Under the pieces are notes generated by a model that did not search any database, was not told the origin of the DNA, and was given only the letters and a program-made list of their open reading frames with translations. Below are positions 14,201 through 27,900 of a stretch of DNA of 64,000 bases, one piece after another. The position numbers and the translations under genes were made by a program. The DNA comes from Phoronis australis (lineage: Eukaryota > Phoronida > Phoronidae): NCBI GenBank assembly GCA_002633005.1, contig NMRA01000617.1, positions 70,367-134,366 of the forward strand, read 5' to 3'. How positions within the stretch are numbered: position 1 is the first letter of the stretch; the number at the start of each line of letters is the position of its first letter.

Positions 14201-15909
14201 TGGCACCAAGCACATTGGTCGACTTTTTTGGTTGAATTGCTGTAGTTTTGGCCAAGTTATTATCGCCAGTGAAAGATGCTTGATTGTTACTGTTTCTCGT
14301 TTGGTTAATCTGTGCATTGTTTGTTTAATTCTCTCATTTTTGTGCAGAAACAAGACAAGATTATTGCCGAGTCAGAAAGGATAACAGCAATGTTAGACAG
14401 GTGTGTTGAATTCAGTGTAGTGTGGAATGCTTGAATGAAGATATATTTGGATTCTCAGTGCAATACGGATGACAAATTTCAGAACTGAAACAAAAATATT
14501 AAGAAAATGTTTATTTTTGAACGCTTTCTTCATCTTTCATTCTGCTCTTCTTTTTTGTAGAAATCTAATTAGTGTTTTTAAAAACTTCTATCCTGAAAAA
14601 AGTCTGCAATTTTTTCAAATGCAGTTCATACTTGTTACTACGGTAACATCTCAACAATTTTGGGTAAAAACTACTAAAATTGACCTTTTCTCTTTCTTTG
14701 AGGGATACTAACATTGTTGTGAATGTGCACAGTTTTGCATCATTTGATGATAGGTACAGGAAATGAACATGGAAAACCTTTAGTTTGGTGCGTCACATAT
14801 TTGGAAGAATGAGAAAGTAAAATTTCATTTGTCGACCATAATGTGTGTCCCAAATTGGTGAGATTTTACCGTACCATATTTATTTAAACCCCTTGGACGT
14901 GACCTGTACGAGACAGTGTAGAATGTACAGATTAACTTGAGCTTTGTGTGATAGTATCCACCATTGATGTGTCTAGTTCTTTTTGTTTATCCAATAACTG
15001 ATTGTTGTTTTTCAAGGGAGTTTGATATGGAGACTGGTTTGGAGGATGATGGCGGCGAAGGAAAAGATATGGAGAAGGAGTATGAACAGAACTTATGGGT
15101 GACAAAGTACACCCCCAAGGGATACACAGAACTGCTCAGTGATGAGGTAGGAAAACTTGTAGGATTCTGCCATGAGTGACTGACAAATTTTACTGGAAAG
15201 TTTATGAGGCAGGAGCGTTACGCTGTAACTGGGATTTTTGGCGAGCCTTTGTTATTCATTTTCGATGTATGGTATGTGCGGATTTAGTCGATATTTGGAG
15301 TTCGACGCACTATTAACTGCTTATATGAAAAGTGTAGAGATTAGACGAAAGACACAGAGGAAAACCCATGCTCAAAGGATTGTCGTATGTGCACCACAGG
15401 CACAGGAGACTGTAGAAGAAACTTGAGAAAATTATCTTTTGGAAAAAACGCATAATTTTTGAGATAGGCGCATGTGCATGTTTAGTCAGATAAACTAGCT
15501 GTTGTTACAGTGAAATTATATGTTGTCTAGGTGTGGTTTGCACTAAACATTATTCATTTATCTATTGATTTCTAATATAAGATTTGACGATAGATGACAT
15601 CGTTGCCAAGTACCTGGACTGTAGGTGTGAAGGGAGTAGTAAACTAGAGTGATTAGTTTTCGCTCTGCGGTGCGTGGTGTTAAATGTAGCCTGAAGTGTC
15701 ATAAGTAGCGATCGTTCCATTTTATCATCTAGAGCACCAACCGAACCCTGTTGGGTTGGCTAAAACAGTGGGACTATGTTGTGTTTGGCAAAGACAAGAA
15801 AGACAAAAAAGTGAAGGAGGCGAAGAAAGAAGGCAACAAGAATCAGTTCCAGAAGAAGCAAGCGGAGCTGATGGAAGAGTTGGACCAGTTCGACAGGCCG
15901 CATTACAAG
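8294..15909 (+). CDS. chtf18: chtf18 exons 1-8: N-terminal region
   Basis: Exons are 8294-8354, 10308-10502, 11511-11714, 12428-12552, 13593-13676, 14348-14400, 15017-15146 and 15733-15909, encoding residues 1-343. Residues 1-20 are very acidic ([20 protein letters not shown]). Residues about 21-154 are low-complexity, with a basic KRTK cluster and the conserved ITPPPSPP. Residues about 154-284 hold an E-x-x-x-Y-x-x-A-T-D-G-E-G segment and [18 protein letters not shown], which corresponds to the pre-AAA+ segment LWVDEFAPRHYTELLSD of human CHTF18. Exon 8 gives [12 protein letters not shown] followed by a Lys-rich linker. Introns 1-8 contain one TIR element (9625-10194), a poly-T run near 12309 and old repeat remnants, but no other gene. 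Confidence 0.95.
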
Positions 15910-18900
15910 GTGCGTTGGGGAGAGGGGGTGGTTAGTAGGGTTTAGGTTTGTGTGTACCCACCCGCTGGTGGTCCCTATTATTGGCTGACTCTGAGTCAAT
16001 GTGGTCTTTTTCTGTCGCACCTGGCTGATTGTCATTGGAAGGTTTATTTGACTGGATGCGGTTGATTACAACAGTCTGGCATTACTTATCTTGTGACTTT
16101 GCTTTCTCTGTTTCTCAATAGGTGGCCCTGCTGTCTGGACAACCAGGTCTGGGTAAGACAACTCTGGCGCATGTTATTGCGAAGCATGCTGGGTATCAAG
16201 TGGTTGAGATGAATGCCAGGTGAGTGGGCACATTGCTATTAAATGTACTGTAGGAAGCTGCTTCATTGAATTACATAAATACTAAGTAAACTTATATTCA
16301 CAAATGGATTTCCTAATTGTTTTCCTGAACATATATAGTAACGAATAATTCTATTCACTTGAAGTTATTCGCAAAAACATTAATGAACAGGAAGTGTATT
16401 TTTTTCTAATCTGTTAAATACGTCTTTGATTTCTTGAATTATACTCGTGAGTTGTTACTGTCACTTTCAGTGATGACAGATCGGTGGAGGCGTTCAAAAA
16501 CAAAATCGATTCCGCGACACAATACAAGGCGTTTCTGGATTCAGAGAGACGGCCCAACTGTCTAGTCATTGACGAGATTGACGGAGCTCCGCAGGCAAGC
16601 AAACAATGATAATAATTATAATAATAAGAAACTTTATTTATAGAGGATAAAATTAAAAAAATATGCTTTAGCCAAAGGCTAATGTACAGCTGGGAAAAAC
16701 AGTGGATGTTTTATGGAAATTAGCTCTCTATACTGTAATCACTATGCTCTGTGATATGCCCCATCCAATGTTTTCTCTACTCGCATTCAAGCCCAGTTCA
16801 GAACCATAGAAAAAAATTTTGAGCCATGTTTGAAAAGCCTTGTGGTTTCTGCTTCACGTTTTCTGCCGACAAATATCAGCGATGTAGTATTTTATAATAG
16901 CTGAAGGTTATTTTAAATTATTATTACAATGTTGGTGTGACAGTAATTTGTTCATGAAATTTTAGTTAAAATGATGAATGTGTGATTATTGGTTCTTACA
17001 ACAAGTATGCTGTGAACTTTGAGCCGTGTTTTCATTTTTGCCTACTGAAACTCTGTCCCTCTTTCTAAGGTCTATTATTATTGATGGAAAATCTGTGGTC
17101 GTTGTTCATTTCTTGGTCTCTTCATGAATTCCTAGATTTAATTAAACTCAGAACTGTACACTGCTAAGTATCAGCAATTTTGGTTTACTGGCCATGTTTT
17201 GTTAAGATTCCCACTTCTTGAATTCAATGCTCCTGTTGCAGTGGTAGAAAATTACATTGTGTGATTGACCTAGTTCCAAAAAGGTCAGGTCACTAACACA
17301 ATTCTGAGCTGAGTCGGATAAGTGAAGAAGGATTACCATGCTCCTCTCAGCTTTTCAATTTTTTTTACGCCAGCATGGTAACTCGCTGTGCCGCAAAGAA
17401 CTTTTTTGACATTAGAATGAATTGTGAACAAATTGTGTTGTAAGATAATGATCAGCACAACAGCGTGTCCTACCGTTGCACAGCATTGTGGGTAAGCACC
17501 ACAGAATCAGAGAGAGAACTGCTGGTGATTTGGTGTGTGGCTAGTATATTTCCTCTTGTTTTCTCTGAGTTCAGGCTGCAATCAACATCTTAATAAACAC
17601 TATCAAGAGAAGTGGAGACACAGCAGGAAAGAAGAAAAAGAAAGATGGTGGCATCCTGCTCCGGCCAATCATATGCATATGTAACGACCAGTAAGTGGTT
17701 TCCATGGTAATGTGGTAAATTTTGTCTAAAAATTTTTATGTGAATTTCTGCAAAACATTAACTGCATCGTTGCATGTTCGCAGTGCACACAAATCAACGA
17801 CTAGTACATATTATTGTTTAGTTGAATGAACATTTTTCTCTGAGATTTGTATAATGAATAGAAAATGAAGCAATGTTTGCATGAAGTTGTAGTGTTATAT
17901 ATTTTTCCTTTCAGCTACTCTTTTGGACGAAGAAAAGGAATTACAATTCCATTTGCCTGTTTTTGTGCTTCCTGGAATATTTTAGCATTTCTCTCTGAGT
18001 CTGATTATTATATTCATTACAATATGATATATATGGTAATTTTCTCCCACTTAGCAGGCAATATGGAGGGCATTTGGACTTTATTGTGTCAAATATATCA
18101 GAGAAAATAAAACTGATGGTTTGTGAATTATGTAAATCCTGAACTGGGGTGGAAATATGATATAGCTCGCAAACATTTTGAAATCTGGTCTGTTGGCCAC
18201 ATCACGAGACTTGATGAATATAAATCGGAAAAGATGTTTGTCCCAACCAGGACTCGAACCCAGGACCAGACTTGTGATCATTAGGTCATGTGATGTGGCC
18301 AACAGGTGGCGTACAGACCAGACTTAAACATGCTTGCGAACTGATGGTTTGTAACTTACATCATAAAACAACTCTTGCGATTGTTGTAGCACGACGTCGA
18401 CCTCCAAATAATAGCAAAAAATAGTTATCCTGACCATTTTGTTGTGTGAAATATTTGAAGCAGTAACCATCCATCTATGAATTTTCACCCTTGTCTTTGT
18501 ACACAGGTATGTGCCTGCCTTGCGCCCACTCCGTCAGCTAGCCATGTTGTTTCACTTCCCTCCAACACAACCGACCAAACTGGCCTCGCGACTCTATGAT
18601 GTGAGTGACACCTAGTGAGCTGGGCTTTCTAGATATGTTCGCAAAGTGTATTTATGACATGAAATAAATAAATAGGACTAATAAAGTTATTGATAATGTG
18701 GGCCCTGAATTTCAAGTCCTGTGTTCACTGGCAGACATTGAGTATTACACTAATTGTCCCTTGGCTCCTTGAGCTTAGACTTATACTAGAAAATGTTCAT
18801 TACCCTCATCACTGATGAGGTTAAACTATTCCAGAATTACTGACATAATTCAGATTTGCTGATGGAAATATTAATGAAAGTTTGCAGTAGCTTGTCCTCT

Positions 18901-21900
18901 TAACCACACCCTTACCTGTCACGCACTGAGAACGTTTTCAAATGATGCCCTTTCAACAGGGTATCAAATTTTTTTGAAGTTAGCAGAATTTGTGTTTGGT
19001 TTGTTAAATTTAATATTTGAATTTCTGTTTCCACAGTAACAAATGGGCTGTAAACAGTGAGTGATGCCCAACATTCACTGCTGTAATTTATGAAATGTTG
19101 CTATTTTATTTTCCTGTCATCGGCACTGAATGTTTGCCATAATTTAGTGAAAGCAACAACTATTGAACTTTTTGATTATTATTTTTTTTAGATATCTCGA
19201 CGGGAAGCTATCCGATGTGACTTGACGGCTCTGATGCAGCTGTGTCAGAAGACAGACAATGATATACGCTCGTGTCTCAATACATTACAGGTGAGATGGT
19301 CTGCAATTTCTTTTTGTAGCTATCGTATGCCTCGACTCCGAGCTGTGAAAGAATATTTAATATCTAAATGCTTAGGGCCATGTCCATTCACTCAACAGGT
19401 GGCTCTGTTGTGAATCTGCATATGATTAACATTCATCTTTTTGTGGATATCGAAAGACATCATTTGCTCAAAGAATTGTGGGATAGCAGTCATACCGAGT
19501 GGCTTTGCCAGCAGACGTAGTTATACAATCTGCACAGATCACTTCATTTTAGCAGCATTTCAAGCAGGCAGAGGTTTAGTTAATCATAAATGCAGGGCTT
19601 GGCATGAGTGAGTAAGTGCTTGAATGTGTTAGTAGAAAAAGTAATACACGATCGAGTAGAAAATTGACTTCACTTGTACGGTTACTATTTTTTATGAGCC
19701 CAATACAAGTGGCAAATATACCGTCACTCATATTTTCAATTGGACAATTTCACCTTTGTTGAGCGCTGAAATACGAATAAACTGGTAGCATCTATCCAAA
19801 ATCTCAACTGTCAGCTTACAATGCAAACTATTGCCTGCCTGATTTTGTATTACAAGAGTCCAGTGTATCCAACAAATCTGTGCTCTTGTGCGCACACATC
19901 AGTTTTCGCTGAAATAGCCATGAAAAACAATGTCACGTTCTCCAGATAATCATACAGTAATTAAAAAAGTTGTATTTCAAAATCCAAGATCTTGTTGTAA
20001 ACACCAGTTCGCTTTAAAGGTACTTTAAGTAGTAATACTTAGATGCAAAACTGAAACGGATTATCGTCATGATACATTAACTTGAAACTGATTCGATACT
20101 TTCAAGGCATTGTGTATCCATGTACTATATCAAAGATTTGTTTGAATATTCATTTTCCAGTTTTTAAAGAACCAAGATCGTGACTTGAGTGCAGCCACAT
20201 TCCAGTCTCTAAGCATTGGACAGAAAGATGGCCACAAGAGCTTGTACTCGATTTGGCAAGAAATATTCCACATGCCCAGACTAAAAAGGTACCTTAAACT
20301 CAGTACAAGCTTGGATCCAGACTGACAACAAAAATACATGCAGGTTAAAGGATTGGTCGCCTATAAATCCCTTTCCGAAGACAAAATAACTTGATTTAAG
20401 GCACTTACTCTGGCAATATTCACTAACAGGGGTCGCGCATTTTGAGAACCAGTTTGATGCCCGTTATTTAGTGGAGAAAACTGGTTCTCAAACCACGGGA
20501 CCCCTGTAAGTGACTACTACACTTCCTCTTATAATAAAAATATGAGATACAGAACGTTCACTACATTATTGAATGCTTGTGTTGTGCCTGTTAGAGATTA
20601 TTGCGTAGGTGTCTGAGGAGGCTCTAGTCTACAGGATTATGATGTCATTCAGAATAGAGCCGCGCGATTTTTCTTGCGCATTCACAAATTCGCTCCTAAT
20701 CATGCTGTTATGGGTGACATGGGGTGGGAATTCCCCAGTGTTAGGTGGAAAATTGAGCTTTTGAGAATGTGGAATCGTATTATTAATTTCGAGGATGATA
20801 GACTAACATACCGAATATTTTGGTGGGTCTACACTACTTGTACTAATAATTGGTCTTGAGCATTTTTGAAGATTTAGGGATTTCGGATTGTTTTCATGAC
20901 TTACGCTCAGTTAATCTGTCTCACTGTAAGAATACTTTGCATGATTTAGCCTGTAATAGGTGGTTGTTTGAAAGCTGTTCGAAACCAGTTGAAAGTTAAG
21001 AACCTATGTTTTGATGAAGAATGTCTTTGAAGTTGAGCCTTACGTGCATTTAGACTTAACTCGGCTTAGTAGGTCAATTCTTGCTCAAATTAGAACCGGA
21101 ACCCTACAGCTATTGGTTGAGGTTGGGCGTTTTCGTTCTCTAGATTTTGATGACAGAATTTGCTGTCTTTGTCACACTGGTCAGGTCGAAACTGAAGTAC
21201 ATTTTCTGTTTGAGTGTCCGTTTTTCATAGATGCCAGAAACACCTTTTATTGTCAAGTTGAGATTAAATATCCACGATTCCGTGCAGAAAGCTGTGAAAG
21301 TAAATTAATTACAATCATGCAAAAAGATGTTATTAGAAAAACTTCAGTTTTCATCAAAAATATTTTTTAAGTAAGGAAAAATTATTTTATTTATGATCAC
21401 TTTTATCTCGGTCTTCTCTTTCTAGTCCTCTTACATTGCGTGTACACTTGCCTTTTCTTTTTTGCATCATGTATCTAAAGTGACTTATAAGCCCCGTGGA
21501 GGGCTGGGTGTTCCTAGTGTTTGTAACATATTCATTGTTTAAATTCATTTGAACACATGTCACTATAATAAAAAATTTCTTACTTACTTACTTACTATAA
21601 AAGTGGTGACTTGTTCGCCACTAAGATAAGATGTTATTTCTTAGTTTAGGAATAACTAATATTTCATTTTTTTGCTCTTTACTGAGCTGAATAAGTTGAT
21701 TTCACTGGCTGTGACATTCTGTATGCCGAGTGTGGCCTGAAGTAATGTTATAAAATTTCTAATCTGAGTAAGGAACAATTCGGTATCAGTTTACAGCTGT
21801 AAATGTTCTAATTGGCCATACCTGGCTGAAGGCGAGTCCATAGGTGGTTCAAAATGTACTGGTACATTCTGCATGTTGGACGGTTAGTAGCAACAGTTAC

Positions 21901-24900
21901 TTCTGAGTAAAACGGTGATTTTAAAGCTGTAGCAGTGCATTGACTTTTACTTTGCTTTCAGACAGCGATTTGTAAACCCACACGATAGGCCTAAAGATGG
22001 CGTGTTGCTCGACGAAGATTTAGCTGCGTGGAACCAAAATAACACATCGTTAACAGCGAGGTCAGTGAATGTTGTGAAAGTTTATAAGAATCTGAACCCT
22101 GTTTTGACAATTTCACCAAAGACGTTGTACTGAGTAAAGTTTTCCACAAACAAACCTGGGGCGTTCATTTGGATTATATCAGTTTTAAACCGACTTAAAA
22201 GGACTTAATATAGTATATATGCTCTGATATATGAGTATAGTTTGGTAACAGCCCTTCATTGATGCAAACAGTCTTGCTCGTAACTTTTAAGCAATTGATT
22301 AGACCCTACAAACAAGTCTGTATTAAGCTGTCAAACAAAAAGTACAGTCATGTATTCAGTGAAGTTTCTGATATATCAATATATAACTGTAGCCAGTGTG
22401 CAAATTGAAGCCAATGAAAGATAATCCTCACAAGTAGAAGTTTGTTGGTAAAAAACAAGAAAAACTGCTTACTGTTAGACATTCAGTTAGTTGAGTATGA
22501 CGTTTCAAGCCCGCAGCTCAGGCCCTTTATCTGGCCGTCATGCTCTTTCTGCTAGAGAATAGCAACTGTCCAAGTCGAGCAAAAATTGTGTCGCCCTGCA
22601 TCAGTATTCTTCCAAAAAAAATACTCCAGGCCCTAAATTATGAGTCAGATATCTTGACTATAGGTGACTTCATTGAACGTATGCGGGATACCAGGAATTC
22701 AAATAAAACGATCTTAATTTATCGCACGAGAAAAGAGTTGATCAAAGCTTCATATAATGTACATCTCAGAATTTGAACATTTAGTTCAATTTGTAACTTT
22801 TATTCAACTACAACAGTGTTTTCCTTTTGTGTTCTGCAGCGATATTTAGTAAGATAAGTCACTGTTTGCAGGTGATATCGGATCAATATTCTTGTATTCA
22901 AAAAAGTCTGGTTAATGATTCCTGTCATCAGTTTTGAGATGTTTGAGATCAGGGATACAAGTCAATGTGTTCAGCCATAGCGCTGTTCAGGTTAGGTCAC
23001 CATGTTGGATAGCATTTTTTATCAAAATAAAGAAACTATCCATGAATTTTCTTATGCATTAGTAAGAGATGATTTAGATCTTTTTATTTGTGCACTATAT
23101 ATTTTAATGCAAACTCTTGAAAACTATGTGCAAAGTTTACTTGTTTCCATTCACTATGAACAAAATGGTGCATTTGACATTGTTAATCTCACACAGTTAG
23201 AACTACGCTGGTTGTGATTATGAAATTTCCAAAATCTTTCCAGCGATCCAAAGAAAATGTCAAAATTTACATTTGCCAACACTATATAAATAGCCCGAAT
23301 ATTTGGATGGTCTAGTTATCCATGTATTGGCTTGCTTTGGATTGAAACTCTTGGATGTCCATCCATTCATATAAACAAGCTGTGTGCCATAAATTCTGTG
23401 ATGTGTCGTGTTTTGCATTTTTGCCTGAAGTTGTCATACAATAACTCCTGTGGGTTTGATTTGATTGATTGAAAACAGTTTGACTAAAGTTACAATGTAT
23501 TATGATATAAAAAACTTTAATGCACAACTAATAGAAACAGACGTGTACAAATTAATGTAAAAATAAAATGACATGACTGCCACATGAAATTCAAGTAAAA
23601 CTGATTTTCCATATTTAGATGATACGAACAAATGAAACAATGAGACACTTTCAAATAGCAACATGGCGATCAATCACAAGGGACCGGATGCTTGTGGCTT
23701 CTAGAAGCACTTCATAACTGTTGTTTAAATGACTCTTGTTTTTTCACATTAGTTGTAAAACAGTTTTCATGTAGGCAGTCTGTTCCCTATTTCACTTGCT
23801 GTGAAAATGAAGTAATTACAGGTACAGCTAATATGTAGACGTTGTTGTTAGCCAATAGTGAAATTCGTCAAATAAAACAATAAAAATCAGGAGCCCCAAC
23901 TGGGAATCGAACCACAGGCCTCTAGATTGCCAGTCTAGTGCTCTTATCACTGAGCCACTGAGGACTCAATATCTGTGCAGTTACTGTTTACAGTCAACTG
24001 TTATATCATACATCCCATGAGCGTCATTTCACCTTTTTCACATGAGATTTGGACAATCATGTAATCAGCACTTAGTTTGTGTTAATTAGATATTAATAGT
24101 AAACATATAAATGCTGATGTTGGCCAATAGTGAAATATATCAAGTAAACACAGCTAGATGTAGATGTAGATATAAGTCACCCGTCTTGCGTAATCTACCC
24201 CATTGCTTCCTGAAAGACTCCCATTGTATGTTTCCTTTGAAATAAACGTGCTACTCTTCTCAGCAGATCTTAATATATTCTTTTCATCAAGATTGTTTTA
24301 CCACTGCTGGTGCTAAAAAGGTAGTTGTTCTAGAGTAAAATAGTACAAGTACTTCTTGTTCTAACAATAACAACACTGTCTTGAACATTTACAAGTAATA
24401 TAACTCATAATTATATAGACATGCACATTTAGCAGGTCCCGGGCTCAAGTCATGGTTTGGGCAGAAACCTTCTTGTTTGGTCATGTGATGTGGTCAACAG
24501 GCGGCATGCAAACCAAACTTGCAGTAACTTGTAGTTTATGAAAAAATCCGTAAACAGGAAATTTTCACCGATTTAGGACGCAATATGGCAGACCAGTGAA
24601 GTTTTATTTTTTATTAAAGAGATGTTGCACTAAATTAATGTTTTACCTTGTTAGTTCTGTATGAAAGCTACCATCAGAGATTATTTCAAAAAATTGCAGG
24701 CACTCGCAACAAAGTCTGAAAATCTTTAAAAATAAAAAGGTTAATGTCCAGAATTGGTGAGATTTTAGGGTTGTTAAAACATTTCTGGTGAAACAGCTCT
24801 TTCCAGATGTAGGTGGCCTTTATAAAGGCCGTTGTAGTTCCTGCATCATCATTCCATGGACAGTCTGTCCAGATGGTGGTCAATGATGCTCATTTCTTCA

Positions 24901-27900
24901 TCCTCTGACTGTCCCAGTTCGGTCTTCATCACTTTCAAATTCACCAGCTGTCTGTACGCATACTCCAAAAACATTTGTCTAACTCCCTTCGTGACAAGCA
25001 TACGAATGCGGTAGTTGTATATGAAATGTCTTAAGTTTGCGATACGAGCGCGGAACATTCGAACTTCAAGTGCATCAAGCTCTCTGTCAAGGAGACCAAT
25101 CTGGTGGCAGGCTCGGATGCACGTTGTTCGCAGGTAGTGCAAACGGGCCTCTGCACGACTCTCCATGACATGCAAAGATAACTTGTACATGCAGACTGTA
25201 GCCAACATCATTCTATCATGCTTTATAGTGTGGCCAGTGTAGGAGTGAATATGATTGGTTGTGTCATGGAACCTCACTCTGATATGGCCCAATCAAACAG
25301 TCCCATTCAAATGACTTCCAGTCATTCAGGCTATGGCAGAAAACCAAATGCCACCATTCTTCAGTGGTAAGTTGAAGGCATCACACTGAGACAGACTCAC
25401 TAATGAATAGATCTCTATGAATAAGCAACAGCACATGTCAGTCTCAGTGGATTATGAAAGTTAATCCTTTCACACTAGGTGGCAGCTGCTATTGTGTCAT
25501 TGCATGAGGACAGGCAAAATTAACAAAGCTGTGTTGGTGTTGGTTTGCTTTCCCTCACTTTATTAGGCATGTTAAGGTTTTGTTGGACCCAAGAAAATGG
25601 CCAAACTTGGTTAACTTTAAACATCATATCTCAGTAATGGCCGAGGGGATTCAAGTGAAACTTTCAGATACTATGCTTCGTGCATTGCTCTCCAAGTTGG
25701 AGAATTGTTTTTAAAGTGACGCTCTTTTGCGGAAGGGGCTATCAAAAAAGGACTCGAGGTTTTTATGGAGAAATAAAAAAGTTGCATAAAATGGGATGGT
25801 ATTTGAGACAATGATAAACGTTTTTGAAGTTTCACCTTGGACATCTATATTAATTGCAATTTGGTCATGTAATTGACACTTTTTGTTTTGTTGTGAATGG
25901 GCCTTTCTGGTTTTACTAAAAAGACATGGTCACGTGACCCAATCGATGTTATATTGGCGTAAAGTCAAAAATCACCTTCTACAGGCTATCTAGTTTCAGA
26001 AATACTTTTTACCAAGTTGATTTTTATAATTTTGTAGATATTTGGCTGCACATACTCGTCAATACGGTTTTGCATATTACTTTATTGCTATTTTCCTTTT
26101 ATAATTGTGAATAAATTGCTTTGTTTCAATTTTCTTTTTACTGAATGTTGAATTTATTATTTCACATTTTAAATGTAAAATAAGTGAAATTTAGACGAAC
26201 GGATAACTCTGTGCAGAAAAAAATACATTAACAGGTAAAAGTTTGGCTTGATCGTCACTGGGCATAAACATGGCCAAGGAACTTGATTATAAGTAAGCAC
26301 ACAAACTACATCTTCTTGCCATTGAACAATGAACTAATTCTTTTGCAACGACAAATGAGGTTGAAATATTGGTTAAATTTCTGGTGTACAAAAACGCCAT
26401 TTGATAAGGCCATCCTTAAAGTATTGTTTTTTCCCCTTGTCCTATTGTGAGTTCTCTTGAGATTGGCGAGTCAGTTTGTACAATATTTTATTTTTTTCTT
26501 GACCTTTGTTTGGCTGTTCAAGCCAAGCATAGATCATGTGCCTCATGGGTGTAATGCTGGGTGTTTCAAAGAAGAGCTGCACTTCTTCTGAATATGCAGC
26601 ACCTCTGTATCCATAATCTGTCTTCTCAAAATTTGCTCTGGAACAATTACTTCTAAAACTTATATTATGAAATGATTACATAGATAAAAAATCTGTGATC
26701 AGCTCATATCTTTTGGTGCAGCTGCAATGTTTAACAACGTGAAATATTTTGCTTTTAAAATAGACCAGATTTTCTTACCTTGTTAGTTGTTGGGTCCACT
26801 TGTTGACAGACATGTCAGCAAGTATAATGCAGTCCTGTCCCAGGTGTGCTATTGTTAGGCACAGAGGTGTGAATAACTTGACATGACTAGTTGAGTCCTA
26901 GGATGATTGACATACCTGCTTATGGCCAGTGATCATTAAGTGTGAAATATACCCATTTGGGTGTTATTAGCTGGGTTCTTTTATCAACCTACTGTATTAA
27001 TCTTGGTTATTGCCCAGAACACCCAAAAGTGAGGGGAGCAGGCATGAGCTGAGCATTGGTGCTTAAAAACTAAAATAAAATTGAGAAGCTCGATCTGGGT
27101 TGGTTGCGTACAGGAAAGGCCGCTCAGGTTAATGCCATGGGAGCTGCATTGACTTAGCGTGAAAGAGTCAAATAGAAAATAAAAGATTGGTGGATTTCAG
27201 GCAATGTAGTAAGGTGCTTATCATTTAGAGTGGAGTGATCAAGCAGAATAGCTCAGTAGGATGACTCAGCTTTTTTTTTCTTACACTTGTAAAATGGGAT
27301 GGTAAGCCGAGCGTAGCCGCTTAAAAGTGGACATATTGGAATTGACCTATCGCAAGCTCTGTCCCCTTGCGAAATATCGACAAACAAACAATAAGTTTTA
27401 CCCAGCAACGTGTTGTTTGTCGGGTAAAGTGGCGGCTTGGATATGAAGGTGTGTCGAGCATGCTGTGTTCTGATTGGTCAGTTAAGCTGTCACTCAAAAG
27501 TCTGGCGATAGGTTGATTGTGGAGTGTGTGGTACATAGGCTTTCATCTGGAGGATTACGGTGCTTCTTGTTCAGTTTGTGTGGGTCTATTAGGAGCTTTA
27601 AAAGAGGCATTAGCAATTAGAAGCATTTGATACTGCACTGGCCTGCAGTTGAAACCAGGTTGGGGTGGTTGAAGACATTTGAAATAGTGAAAGTTGAACA
27701 GGATATGTCTAGGGGGGTGAGTTTTCTTCCGTCGTGTGATCTCTTCTGTCCTGAACTTGCCGACAACCCAAAGATGGCGGAATATGACCGCGAAAAGTGG
27801 ATGTACGAAAAAGCTTGTCAGCAGGCTAAACTACTAAACCAACACTTGGAGTTGTTGGAGACAAGATTTAGGCGCACGATGAAGACGAATTGTAAAGCTT

